Below, one piece after another: positions 1 through 6,941 of a DNA stretch of 64,000 bases. The notes beneath the pieces are model-generated. The model was not told the origin of the DNA, ran no database searches, and saw only the letters and a program-made list of their open reading frames with translations. The stretch lies in the NCBI RefSeq assembly GCF_037992945.1, contig NZ_CP150304.1, positions 2,297,501 through 2,361,500 on the forward strand, written 5' to 3'. Position 1 is the first letter of the stretch; each line of letters starts with the position of its first letter. Source of the stretch: Peribacillus sp. FSL E2-0218. Its GTDB lineage: Bacteria; Bacillota; Bacilli; Bacillales; DSM-1321. The translations under genes and the position numbers were made by a program.

Positions 1-50
1 GTTGTTATGGTAATATGTTTATATTGCAAAAATGAAAGTGGGGAACAAAA

Positions 51-482
51 ATGTTCATAGCTGAAAATGATATTGAAGTGAGGTATGCAGAGACAGACCA
101 GATGGGTGTTGTTTACCATGCCAATTATTTAATATGGATGGAACTGGGCAGGACAAAATTAATCGAAGATTTAGGATTTCGTTATGCCGATATGGAGGCG
201 GTTGGGATCCTATCCCCTGTCATGGACATACAGGCTTCATACAAATCGCCTATACGATATGGTGATAAAGTAAAGGTGAGGACCTGGATTGATATGTATG
301 ACGGGTTACGGGTCGTGTATAATTATGAAATCGTCAATGGTAAAGGGGAAGTGGCGGCTACTGGCCATTCTTCACATGTTTGCGTGAAAAAGGACAGCTT
401 CCGTCCGATATCGATTAAACGTATGTTTCCTGATTGGCATGAGGCCTATGAAAAAAATAAAAAGCAGAATGAGCTGGTTTAA
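51..482 (+). CDS. yneP: YneP-like acyl-CoA thioesterase (4HBT / YbgC type)
   Basis: A 143-residue single hot-dog-fold protein that should hydrolyse acyl-CoA thioesters in the cytosol. The N-terminal motif ETDQMGVVYHANY (residues 14-26) is the 4-hydroxybenzoyl-CoA/YbgC thioesterase signature, with Asp16 as the expected catalytic acid. Length is normal for the family. The ATG follows a GTGGGG-like site. It is the first gene of the block that in B. subtilis runs yneP-yneQ-yneR-plsY-yneT-parE-parC, and yneQ follows after 19 bp, so the two are probably co-transcribed. The physiological acyl-CoA is not evident from sequence. Confidence 0.9.
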   Translation: MFIAENDIEVRYAETDQMGVVYHANYLIWMELGRTKLIEDLGFRYADMEAVGILSPVMDIQASYKSPIRYGDKVKVRTWIDMYDGLRVVYNYEIVNGKGEVAATGHSSHVCVKKDSFRPISIKRMFPDWHEAYEKNKKQNELV

Positions 483-501
483 TTAATCGAGGTGTATAGA
501 C

Positions 502-798
502 ATGGCTTTCGGCATTAAACGGAAAGATGTAGTGGAGTGGAAACAGCGGATCGATCAAGGCGAAATCGCTTTTTTAACTCATTATTGGCTGGACGACCGT
601 TTTCCTGGCTGCAAGACGGTTACAAAAGTCGGCAGTAAAGATTTAGGCCGATTATCTGAATGGGGTAAGCAATACGGACTGAAAAAAGAGTGGATCCATC
701 ACCGCAAGGATGGCTATTCTCATTATGACCTCCTGGGCGACAAACAAAGGGATATCCTCAAAGCGGAAGGGATTTCTGTAGTGCTTCTCGATGAATAG
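502..798 (+). CDS. yneQ: YneQ family conserved protein of unknown function
   Basis: A 98-residue, soluble, highly charged protein with no signal peptide or membrane segment. It is rich in Trp, Lys and Asp, with a WIHHRKDGYSHYDLLG stretch near the middle. I assign it to YneQ from its size and its exact place between yneP and yneR, as in B. subtilis. The ATG follows GAGGTG with suitable spacing. No biochemical role can be inferred. It lies 19 bp behind yneP and converges on yneR. Confidence 0.75.
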   Translation: MAFGIKRKDVVEWKQRIDQGEIAFLTHYWLDDRFPGCKTVTKVGSKDLGRLSEWGKQYGLKKEWIHHRKDGYSHYDLLGDKQRDILKAEGISVVLLDE

Positions 799-838
799 AA
801 AAGAAGAGGCAACAGCAGTTTGCACCGCTGCTGCATGG

Positions 839-1135
839 TCATGCGCTCTTATCATAATGAAATTCAGGCTCAGTCAGCTTTTCGTTGAAGGTAATCCGCA
901 GATCATGGCCATCGAAGTACCAAATATCTTTTTCTTCAACATAGAAATGAACATTATTCGTCGATGATACGGCTGCCGCATTTTCAGGAGCTTCTTGCAT
1001 GATGCCCAATGAAAAGCCGCTTTGGACGGAACTGTGTCCGCCATATCTTACATAAAAGCGCAAATGTGAGCCTTCCTGGAGCTCCAATTCATCCGCATAC
1101 CACTTGGCTGCTTGATCGGAAATGGTCAGTTTCAT
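839..1135 (-). CDS. yneR: YneR, HesB-like domain protein
   Basis: A 98-residue protein of the HesB/IscA-like fold group. Two in-frame starts lie close together; the ATG at 1135 (MKLTISDQ) has AAGGAAGGAG seven bases upstream, while the ATG at 1141 overlaps that site, so 1135 is chosen. The central YVRYGGHSSVQSGFSLG stretch corresponds to the IscA core, but the protein contains no cysteine, so it cannot bind Fe-S clusters as IscA does. This absence is typical of the HesB-like YneR/YqkB side branch. It is divergent from the NUDIX gene, 89 bp away. Confidence 0.8.
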   Translation of the reverse strand: MKLTISDQAAKWYADELELQEGSHLRFYVRYGGHSSVQSGFSLGIMQEAPENAAAVSSTNNVHFYVEEKDIWYFDGHDLRITFNEKLTEPEFHYDKSA

Positions 1136-1224
1136 AGTCATTCTCCTTCCTTGAGGTTCGTTATTTAAGTATAAAGTAATTATGAAGTAGATGCGAATAA
1201 TGTGCGTTTTAGAAAGGAAATACA

Positions 1225-1713
1225 ATGGAGATCATTTATACAATTTGTTTCATTACCCGTAAAACGAACAATAAAGCTGAAGTGTTGATGCTATTCCGCA
1301 AGAAAGATCCCAATCGGGGGAAATGGAATGGCATTGGAGGGAAAATCGAGGAAGGTGAGACGGTCCGTGAATCGATGGAACGGGAAATTTTTGAAGAAAC
1401 TGGTTTGAAGGTCAAGCGATTGACCTATAGGGGAATCGTGACATGGAATGAGACGGGCGGAATGTATGTGTACCGCGCTGAAGATACAGGGGGAAGTGTT
1501 GGGCCATGTGATGAAGGAGAATTGGCTTGGAAGCCTTATCAATGGATCATGGAGGCAGCTGAAGTCGTATCCAACATCAAGCACTATCTTAGTGAGGTAT
1601 TGGATGCCTCACCTCCGCAAGAATTTGCCTGCATCTATGAAAAGGATCACTTCGTTTCCATGAAAAAGAAGGAACTGCCTCCTTTCGCAAAAGAATCGGT
1701 TTTAACCAATTGA
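1225..1713 (+). CDS. NUDIX hydrolase (MutT/8-oxo-dGTP diphosphatase-like)
   Basis: A 162-residue cytosolic NUDIX protein. Residues 39-61 fit the NUDIX box GX5EX7REUXEEXGU exactly, with metal-binding REIFEE at 53-58. Such enzymes hydrolyse nucleoside diphosphate derivatives using Mg2+. The MutT/Bsu YtkD/YvcI-like architecture and the KWNGIGGK lead-in suggest nucleotide-pool sanitation, but the substrate is not decided by sequence. The ATG follows AGAAAGGA. A strong hairpin terminator follows immediately, so it is a single-gene unit. Confidence 0.85.
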   Translation: MEIIYTICFITRKTNNKAEVLMLFRKKDPNRGKWNGIGGKIEEGETVRESMEREIFEETGLKVKRLTYRGIVTWNETGGMYVYRAEDTGGSVGPCDEGELAWKPYQWIMEAAEVVSNIKHYLSEVLDASPPQEFACIYEKDHFVSMKKKELPPFAKESVLTN

Positions 1714-1715
1714 AG

Positions 1716-1737
1716 ACCGCCAATGGGCGGTTTTTTA
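1716..1737 (+). terminator. Rho-independent terminator of the NUDIX gene
   Basis: Stem ACCGCC/GGCGGT closing a short AATG loop, followed by a run of six T. It begins three bases after the NUDIX stop codon. Confidence 0.85.
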
Positions 1738-1852
1738 TTTGGTTTTTATAAACAAGACTATTCAATTTTAATAGGTAGTAAAGAAATCAGAATATTGTTA
1801 TATTAAAAAGAAAGTCAAAGAATATGCGGTTTCGTGAGGGGGGAATGCGTCG

Positions 1853-1873
1853 CTATATATGAAGAATATATAG
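1853..1873. promoter_or_regulatory. Inverted repeat upstream of padR, candidate autoregulatory operator
   Basis: CTATATAT, five bases, then ATATATAG is a perfect 8-bp inverted repeat 48 bp upstream of the PadR start codon. PadR-family proteins often bind AT-rich dyads in their own promoters, so this is a reasonable operator. The assignment is inference. Confidence 0.4.
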
Positions 1874-1921
1874 TTTTCGACCTACCTATTTAAGTATCTT
1901 ATTTAGAGGGGGCTGCCGAAT

Positions 1922-2266
1922 TTGCGAAAAGCGGAGCTATTAAAAGGAAGTACGGAGATGGTATTGCTTTCGTTGCTGGCTCAGAAGGATATGTACGGCT
2001 ATGAAATGATCGAACAGCTCAAACAGCTGAGTGATGGTTATTTGCAATATAAAGAAGGCATGCTTTACCCTGCATTAAAAAGGCTGGAAGAGAAGGAGTA
2101 TTTAAAAAGCTATTGGAGGGATTCCTTTGAAGGGCCGAAAAGGAAATACTATTATGCGACCAAATCGGGCCTCAGCCAATTTCAAGGGCAGTGGGAAGAA
2201 TGGAACGCCTTTCAGCAGGTGATCCGGAAGGTGATCACGCACACATCTGAGCGCACACAAAAATAG
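1922..2266 (+). CDS. PadR family transcriptional regulator
   Basis: A 114-residue winged-helix regulator of the short PadR (PadR-s2) class. The order ELLKGSTEMVLLSLLAQK, MYGYEMIEQL, then GMLYPALKRLEEKEYL is the family's helix-turn-helix core, and GPKRKYYYATKSG forms the wing and the start of the dimerisation helix. The start is TTG at 1922, served by AGAGGGGG about nine bases upstream; no better start exists. PadR genes usually sit beside a membrane or ABC target gene, but here the next gene is on the other strand and no partner is present, so the target is unknown. Its last codons form part of a shared terminator stem. Confidence 0.88.
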   Translation: MRKAELLKGSTEMVLLSLLAQKDMYGYEMIEQLKQLSDGYLQYKEGMLYPALKRLEEKEYLKSYWRDSFEGPKRKYYYATKSGLSQFQGQWEEWNAFQQVIRKVITHTSERTQK

Positions 2267-2295
2267 CTGCAGGCTTCTGCAGCTATTTTCTCTTT
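2262..2295. terminator. Bidirectional terminator between padR and yycC
   Basis: Perfect 11-bp stem AATAGCTGCAG / CTGCAGCTATT with a GCTT loop. The stem overlaps the stop codons of both convergent genes (padR on the plus strand, yycC on the minus strand). T-rich sequence follows on the plus strand, and the A-rich padR end gives a T-run on the other strand. Confidence 0.8.
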
Positions 2296-2432
2296 TCGTT
2301 TTCGATTGCTTCAGCCTCGGCAAGCTTTTTCAGCAAGATGGGTGTGGGCATATGCATGATTTGCTCCAAGGGCAAATTGAGGGATTTGGATAATTTCAAT
2401 GCAGTTTCCGGTGAAATTTGCAGTGGCTTCAT
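2283..2432 (-). CDS. yycC: YycC-like small protein (49 residues)
   Basis: A short minus-strand gene of 49 codons beginning MKPLQISPETALKL and containing LPLEQIMHMPTPILL, then an acidic/basic helical tail ending ENEKRK. The start ATG at 2432 is preceded by AAGGAG with good spacing. The sequence resembles the YycC-like small proteins of Bacillus (about 50 residues, conserved LPLE..MHMP core). The family has no known function. It shares the bidirectional hairpin with padR as its terminator. The name rests on remembered family features, not a search. Confidence 0.7.
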   Translation of the reverse strand: MKPLQISPETALKLSKSLNLPLEQIMHMPTPILLKKLAEAEAIENEKRK

Positions 2433-2619
2433 GACGGATTCTCCTTAATGGTAAGCGTAATTAGTTCCAGTTTAGCCTCTATGCAACAATTAATCAATCT
2501 TTACTTAGCTGTATAGGCTTCTCGAAACAATATCTTTAAATAAGATGTTAGGTAAAAAGATCCTTGTGATTGCAGGTTTAAATAAGGATGGGCATTTTCA
2601 TAATAGTGAAGCAGGAAAA

Positions 2620-3052
2620 AGCAAGTGATACGGTCGGAATATTGGATGCAGGATCAGATGGGACTTCAGGTCATGATTGCTGAAGAAGGGAAGGAGCGCA
2701 GGCAAATCCTGACCGGAAAAGGACAGAACCTGATTATATGTCGAGGAAAAACCAATCCTTCCACAGCATCAACGAGGCTGTAAAACGAGTGCAGGAGATA
2801 GCTATTATGAAGGAAGTGGCTGGATCTGTCCAAAGGGTCAGGGAGGTCGTTTAGGCAGGAGGCAAAGAAGCGGTTTTAACCGGAAAGTCTTTCAATGAAA
2901 TCATTGGCGTGATCGAAGGGAATATTACCGATTCAAAGGAAATGGAATGGACCATTCAACGTTTGATATCGGTCATCCAGAAAATGAGGGACTTTTCGGA
3001 AAAGGTATCCAGTCAAGCCGGTGCACTGAATAATACGGCACATGCATTGTAG
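2620..3052 (+). pseudogene. Decayed methyl-accepting chemotaxis protein signalling-domain fragment
   Basis: No open frame survives, but pieces in different frames read like an MCP cytoplasmic domain: AEEGKERRQILTGKG, SINEAVKRVQEI, EVAGSVQRVREVV then a stop, AGGKEAVLTGKSFNEIIGVI, and MRDFSEKVSSQAGALNNTA. The periodic I/V heptads and the KSFNEIIGVIEG block are what MCP adaptation helices look like. Several stops and at least one frame change disable it. No sensor or transmembrane part is visible. It is a remnant, and the assignment is by pattern only. Confidence 0.5.
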
Positions 3053-3101
3053 AATGGAAATGGACCTGTGGGACCTGGCCCATTCCCATCCTGAAAATCG
3101 C

Positions 3102-3695
3102 TTATAACCATTTGACTTTTGGTTCAGTTTTATCAATAATTCGTTTAATGTTCGCCCGGTGCCGGTAGAAAATGAAGATCATAAAAACGCCGATCACTGT
3201 AATGAGGGCCCAATCACCTGCATGAAACACCAAACTATAGATAAACGCAAGAAGGGAGGCGATCATGGACGAAAGTGATACGTATTTGGAAATGTATAGG
3301 GATATAAAGAAAATGATGACGGCAATGAGAAAAAATAATGGTTCATAAGCAAGAATGACACCAGCTGAAGTCGCAACCGCTTTCCCGCCCCTAAAGTTTG
3401 CAAAAACGGGAAACATATGGCCGATGACGGCAATTACGCCGATAAGCATCTCATTTATATTTATATCAGCACTAAGCAAAAACGGGAGTGAAGTTGCAAG
3501 GGTCCCTTTAAGGATATCCATGATGGTGACGGTAAGCCCTGCCTTGACACCCAATGTCCGGAAGGTATTTGTCCCGCCAAGATTTTTACTGCCATGCTCC
3601 CGAATGTCGATTTTGTAAAACGTTTTGCCGATAATTAAACCGGATGGGATCGATCCAATCAAGTAGGCGGACAGTATAATGATAAATGTAAGCAT
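3102..3695 (-). CDS. plsY: Glycerol-3-phosphate acyltransferase PlsY
   Basis: Membrane enzyme that transfers the acyl group of acyl-phosphate to glycerol-3-phosphate, making lysophosphatidic acid, the first step of phospholipid synthesis in Firmicutes. At 197 residues it has the family length and about five membrane helices. Conserved blocks are GSIPSG (14-19), GSKNLGGTN (35-43, the phosphate-binding loop) and GHMFPVFANFRGGKAVAT (92-109). The ATG at 3695 has AAAGGG seven bases upstream. It is divergent from yneT, as yneS/plsY is beside yneT in B. subtilis. Confidence 0.95.
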   Translation of the reverse strand: MLTFIIILSAYLIGSIPSGLIIGKTFYKIDIREHGSKNLGGTNTFRTLGVKAGLTVTIMDILKGTLATSLPFLLSADININEMLIGVIAVIGHMFPVFANFRGGKAVATSAGVILAYEPLFFLIAVIIFFISLYISKYVSLSSMIASLLAFIYSLVFHAGDWALITVIGVFMIFIFYRHRANIKRIIDKTEPKVKWL

Positions 3696-4174
3696 TCTAT
3701 GACCCTTTCTTTAAGAAAAATCTTCTTATTTATTCATGTTTAAGAGGCTGATTGTCACCATATTTGAAAAAAATAGCCAAAAACAGCGTTAAACTGCATG
3801 ATAAGCATCTCTTATTGTAACATTTTCGTGACAAAATGGTACGGCTGTCCGAAAAAAATCTATTGAAAAATGAATTTTACTTGATGAATATGCACTTTTT
3901 AATATAGGTTTAAGTTGTAGCAGGGCAAAAGGTTTAGGATTTCTTATTTTCGTATATATAAAATGGAGCCTGTTTGTATAAAGCCTAACAATACGTGGCA
4001 GGCTGGTTGAACAGAAAGGGCGGCAAGGGAGCCATGCCTTTTCGAAACATATTTTTTCTTGTATAATTGTTTTTCTTAATAATGGGAAATAATCAGCTTG
4101 CCATTGCAAAATATCCTTGTTAAGTATACTTTTTATGCAATATAACATTTTATAAATAGAGGGGATTGGTAAGA
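3696..4174. other. Intergenic region between plsY and yneT
   Basis: About 480 bp, AT-rich, must hold the divergent plsY and yneT promoters. One minus-strand open frame (3789-4190) crosses the yneT start and has no family features, so I do not call it. I see no RNA structure or repeat in it. Confidence 0.5.
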
Positions 4175-4585
4175 ATGATAGAAAATCCAAGCAGAGCGGA
4201 AATGGGCCAAATGCTAAAAAAAGCGAAGCGGATCGCTGTAGTCGGTTTATCGAATAACCCCGAGCGGACGTCTTATATGGTATCCAAGGCGATGCAGGAC
4301 AGCGGATATGAGATCATCCCGGTTAACCCTTCCGTATCCGAAGTGTTGGGCGTCAAGGCCGTGAAAGCCCTCAAAGATATTGAAGGCCATGTCGATATCG
4401 TCAATGTGTTTCGCCGTTCGGAATTCCTCCCGGAGATTGCCAAAGAGTTTGCCGACATTGATGCTGATATCTTTTGGGCTCAGCTGGGTGTGGAAAACGA
4501 GGAAGCCTATAATTTCTTGAAGGAAAAGGGTTATACTGTCATCATGGATCGATGCATTAAAGTCGAACACGCCCTGACGAAGTAA
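4175..4585 (+). CDS. yneT: YneT, CoA-binding (Rossmann) domain protein
   Basis: A 136-residue single-domain CoA-binding protein. The motif IAVVGLSNNPERTSYMVS is the nucleotide loop of the CoA_binding family (succinyl-CoA synthetase alpha-like Rossmann fold), followed by YEIIPVNPS and VDIVNVFRRSEFLPEI. The ATG at 4175 is chosen over an upstream TTG at 4166, because GAGGGG lies ten bases before the ATG and only one before the TTG. The role of this stand-alone domain is unknown. It sits just upstream of parE, as in B. subtilis. Confidence 0.88.
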   Translation: MIENPSRAEMGQMLKKAKRIAVVGLSNNPERTSYMVSKAMQDSGYEIIPVNPSVSEVLGVKAVKALKDIEGHVDIVNVFRRSEFLPEIAKEFADIDADIFWAQLGVENEEAYNFLKEKGYTVIMDRCIKVEHALTK

Positions 4586-4592
4586 AGTCAAA

Positions 4593-4614
4593 AGAGCGGA
4601 CATCCGCTCTTTTT
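4593..4614 (+). terminator. Terminator after yneT
   Basis: Perfect 7-bp stem AGAGCGG / CCGCTCT with a four-base ACAT loop, followed by TTTT, eight bases past the yneT stop. Confidence 0.85.
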
Positions 4615-4811
4615 AGGATGTTGCTTGAGAGTCTCAACCATGGCCAAAGCCGCGGGATATCCAGGGGATTTAACAACATTTTGATCAAAATAGTAAAAGT
4701 ATATTTGCCAAATGAAAAATTACCGCTACAATTAGAACGGTAGCTATGATACGTTTTCAAGCGAAAAGTTCCAGGCAAATGGGCTAACGCTAATAAAAGG
4801 GACAAAAAAAT

Positions 4812-4847
4812 AGAACACTTGTTCTTTTCTCGTGAAAGTATTATACT
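4812..4847 (+). promoter_or_regulatory. parE promoter with overlapping LexA-like SOS box
   Basis: A sigma-A promoter reads TTGTTC (4819-4824), 17 bp spacer, TATACT (4842-4847). AGAACACTTGTTCT (4812-4825), a GAAC-N4-GTTC dyad close to the Bacillus LexA consensus CGAACRNRYGTTYC, covers the -35 box. parE and parC are listed in the B. subtilis LexA regulon, which supports it. The outer bases and one inner base depart from consensus, so repression may be weak. Confidence 0.6.
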
Positions 4848-4955
4848 TTTTATATGAATAGTAACGTATGTGAAAAATTGTTAAAGCTAGTGAGTCATTT
4901 CATTGCAGTATGATTTGGCCCGGAAATTGTGTTTAGTAAGGAAAGGGGAATTTCT

Positions 4956-6941
4956 GTGGCAAAAAAGGTAAAAGCAATCGAGTACAATGATGATGCAATT
5001 CAGGTACTGGAAGGACTCGAAGCGGTCAGAAAACGTCCCGGTATGTATATCGGCAGTACTGATGCACGCGGACTTCATCATTTAGTGTACGAGATTGTAG
5101 ATAACTCCGTAGATGAGGCTTTGGCTGGTTATGGAGACCAAATTAGTGTGAAAATACATAAAGATAACAGTGTAAGTGTAACGGATAGGGGCCGCGGGAT
5201 GCCTACGGGTATGCATAAATTGGGTAAACCGACGCCTGAAGTCATTTTGACGATCCTCCATGCAGGGGGGAAATTCGGACAAGGTGGATATAAAACGAGC
5301 GGAGGCCTTCACGGTGTGGGTGCTTCAGTCGTTAATGCGCTGTCTGAATGGCTTGTCGTGACGATCAAAAGGGACGGGTTCATATACGAACAACGGTTTT
5401 TCAATGGAGGCAAGCCTGAAACGACCTTGGAGAAACTCGGTAAAACGAATCAAACGGGAACGAAGATTCACTTCAAGCCCGATCCAAAGATATTTTCGGT
5501 GACCACCTTCAATTACGATATCCTATGTGAACGTCTCCGTGAATCAGCGTTTCTATTAAAGGGCATGAAGATAGAATTGACGGATGAACGCAACGACCGA
5601 AATGAAACCTTCCATTATGAAAATGGAATCGAAGCATTTGTGGATTACTTAAATGAGGAAAAAGAGACCCTTCATGGTGTTGTTAGCCTGGAAGGGGAGC
5701 AAAATGGGATAGAAGTTGAACTTGCCTTTCAATTCAACGATGGCTACTCAGAGAATATTTTAAGCTTCGTCAATAATGTTCGTACAAAAGACGGCGGCAC
5801 CCATGAAATCGGCGCAAAAACGGCCATGACCAGGGCATTTAATGATTATGCGAGAAAAATGGGGCTATTGAAGGAAAAAGATAAAAACCTCGAAGGTACC
5901 GATATACGTGAAGGCTTGTCATCGATTATCTCTGTCCGCATTCCGGAAGAACTGCTTCAATTCGAAGGGCAGACCAAGAGCAAGCTTGGCACCAGCGAGG
6001 CGCGCTCTGCAGTCGATTCCATCGTGTCAGAGCACTTAGCCTACTTTTTTGAAGAAGATCCGACCACGAGTACCTTGTTGGTTAAAAAATCGATTAAAGC
6101 GTTCCAGGCACGCGAAGCGGCCCGCAAAGCAAGGGAGGATGCAAGGAGCGGAAAGAAACGAAAAAAATCCGATGCCATCCTATCTGGTAAGCTGACGCCG
6201 GCTCAATCGAAAAATCCCGAACGTAATGAATTGTACCTTGTGGAAGGGGACTCTGCCGGAGGATCCGCAAAGCAAGGGCGGGATCGCCGTTTTCAGGCGG
6301 TTTTGCCTTTAAGGGGTAAAGTCATCAATACGGAAAAGGCCAAACTGGCTGATATTTTTAAGAACGAAGAAATCAATACGATCATCCACGCCATTGGCGG
6401 AGGGGTCGGGGCCGAGTTCAATACGCCGGACACCAATTACGATAAAGTGATCATCATGACCGATGCCGATACGGATGGTGCCCATATCCAAGTGCTTCTT
6501 CTGACTTTCTTTTACCGTTATATGAAACCATTGATAGAGTCAGGGAAGGTTTATATTGCCCTGCCGCCATTATATAAAGTGAGTAAAGGGACCGGGAAGA
6601 AAGAAGTGATTGAATATGCCTGGAGTGACGAGGAGCTTCAGGGAGCGATAGACAAAGTGGGGAAAGGCTATATGATTCAGCGTTATAAAGGGCTTGGAGA
6701 GATGAATGCCGATCAATTATGGGATACCACGATGAACCCGGAGACAAGGACGCTGATCCGTGTGAAAATCGATGATGGGGCCCGTGCGGAAAGACGAGTG
6801 ACGACATTAATGGGAGACAAGGTTGAACCGCGCCGCAAATGGATTGAAGCAAATGTCGCTTTTGGTCTCGAGGAAGAATCGAATATTTTAGATAATGAAA
6901 ATATGTCGATTGAAGAGGAGGTCAATAACGATGGTATTTGA
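4956..6941 (+). CDS. parE: DNA topoisomerase IV subunit B (ParE/GrlB)
   Basis: ATPase subunit of topoisomerase IV, which decatenates daughter chromosomes with ParC. The 661 residues show the GHKL ATPase (YEIVDNSVDEALAG near 45-58, GGLHGVGASVVNALS), the transducer, and the Toprim domain with EGDSAGGSAKQGRDR and DADTDGAHIQ. GTG at 4956 (MAKKVKAIEY) is chosen because AAAGGGG lies about six bases upstream; the open frame extends nine codons further to another GTG with no such site. The 3' end overlaps parC by 11 bp, implying translational coupling. The Toprim region shows no obvious unusual substitution. Confidence 0.97.
   Translation: MAKKVKAIEYNDDAIQVLEGLEAVRKRPGMYIGSTDARGLHHLVYEIVDNSVDEALAGYGDQISVKIHKDNSVSVTDRGRGMPTGMHKLGKPTPEVILTILHAGGKFGQGGYKTSGGLHGVGASVVNALSEWLVVTIKRDGFIYEQRFFNGGKPETTLEKLGKTNQTGTKIHFKPDPKIFSVTTFNYDILCERLRESAFLLKGMKIELTDERNDRNETFHYENGIEAFVDYLNEEKETLHGVVSLEGEQNGIEVELAFQFNDGYSENILSFVNNVRTKDGGTHEIGAKTAMTRAFNDYARKMGLLKEKDKNLEGTDIREGLSSIISVRIPEELLQFEGQTKSKLGTSEARSAVDSIVSEHLAYFFEEDPTTSTLLVKKSIKAFQAREAARKAREDARSGKKRKKSDAILSGKLTPAQSKNPERNELYLVEGDSAGGSAKQGRDRRFQAVLPLRGKVINTEKAKLADIFKNEEINTIIHAIGGGVGAEFNTPDTNYDKVIIMTDADTDGAHIQVLLLTFFYRYMKPLIESGKVYIALPPLYKVSKGTGKKEVIEYAWSDEELQGAIDKVGKGYMIQRYKGLGEMNADQLWDTTMNPETRTLIRVKIDDGARAERRVTTLMGDKVEPRRKWIEANVAFGLEEESNILDNENMSIEEEVNNDGI

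Noticed and set aside
3789..4190. 133-codon minus-strand open frame upstream of yneT
   Set aside because: It crosses the yneT ribosome site and start, has no family features, and is rich in Phe/Leu/Pro as expected of AT-rich non-coding DNA.
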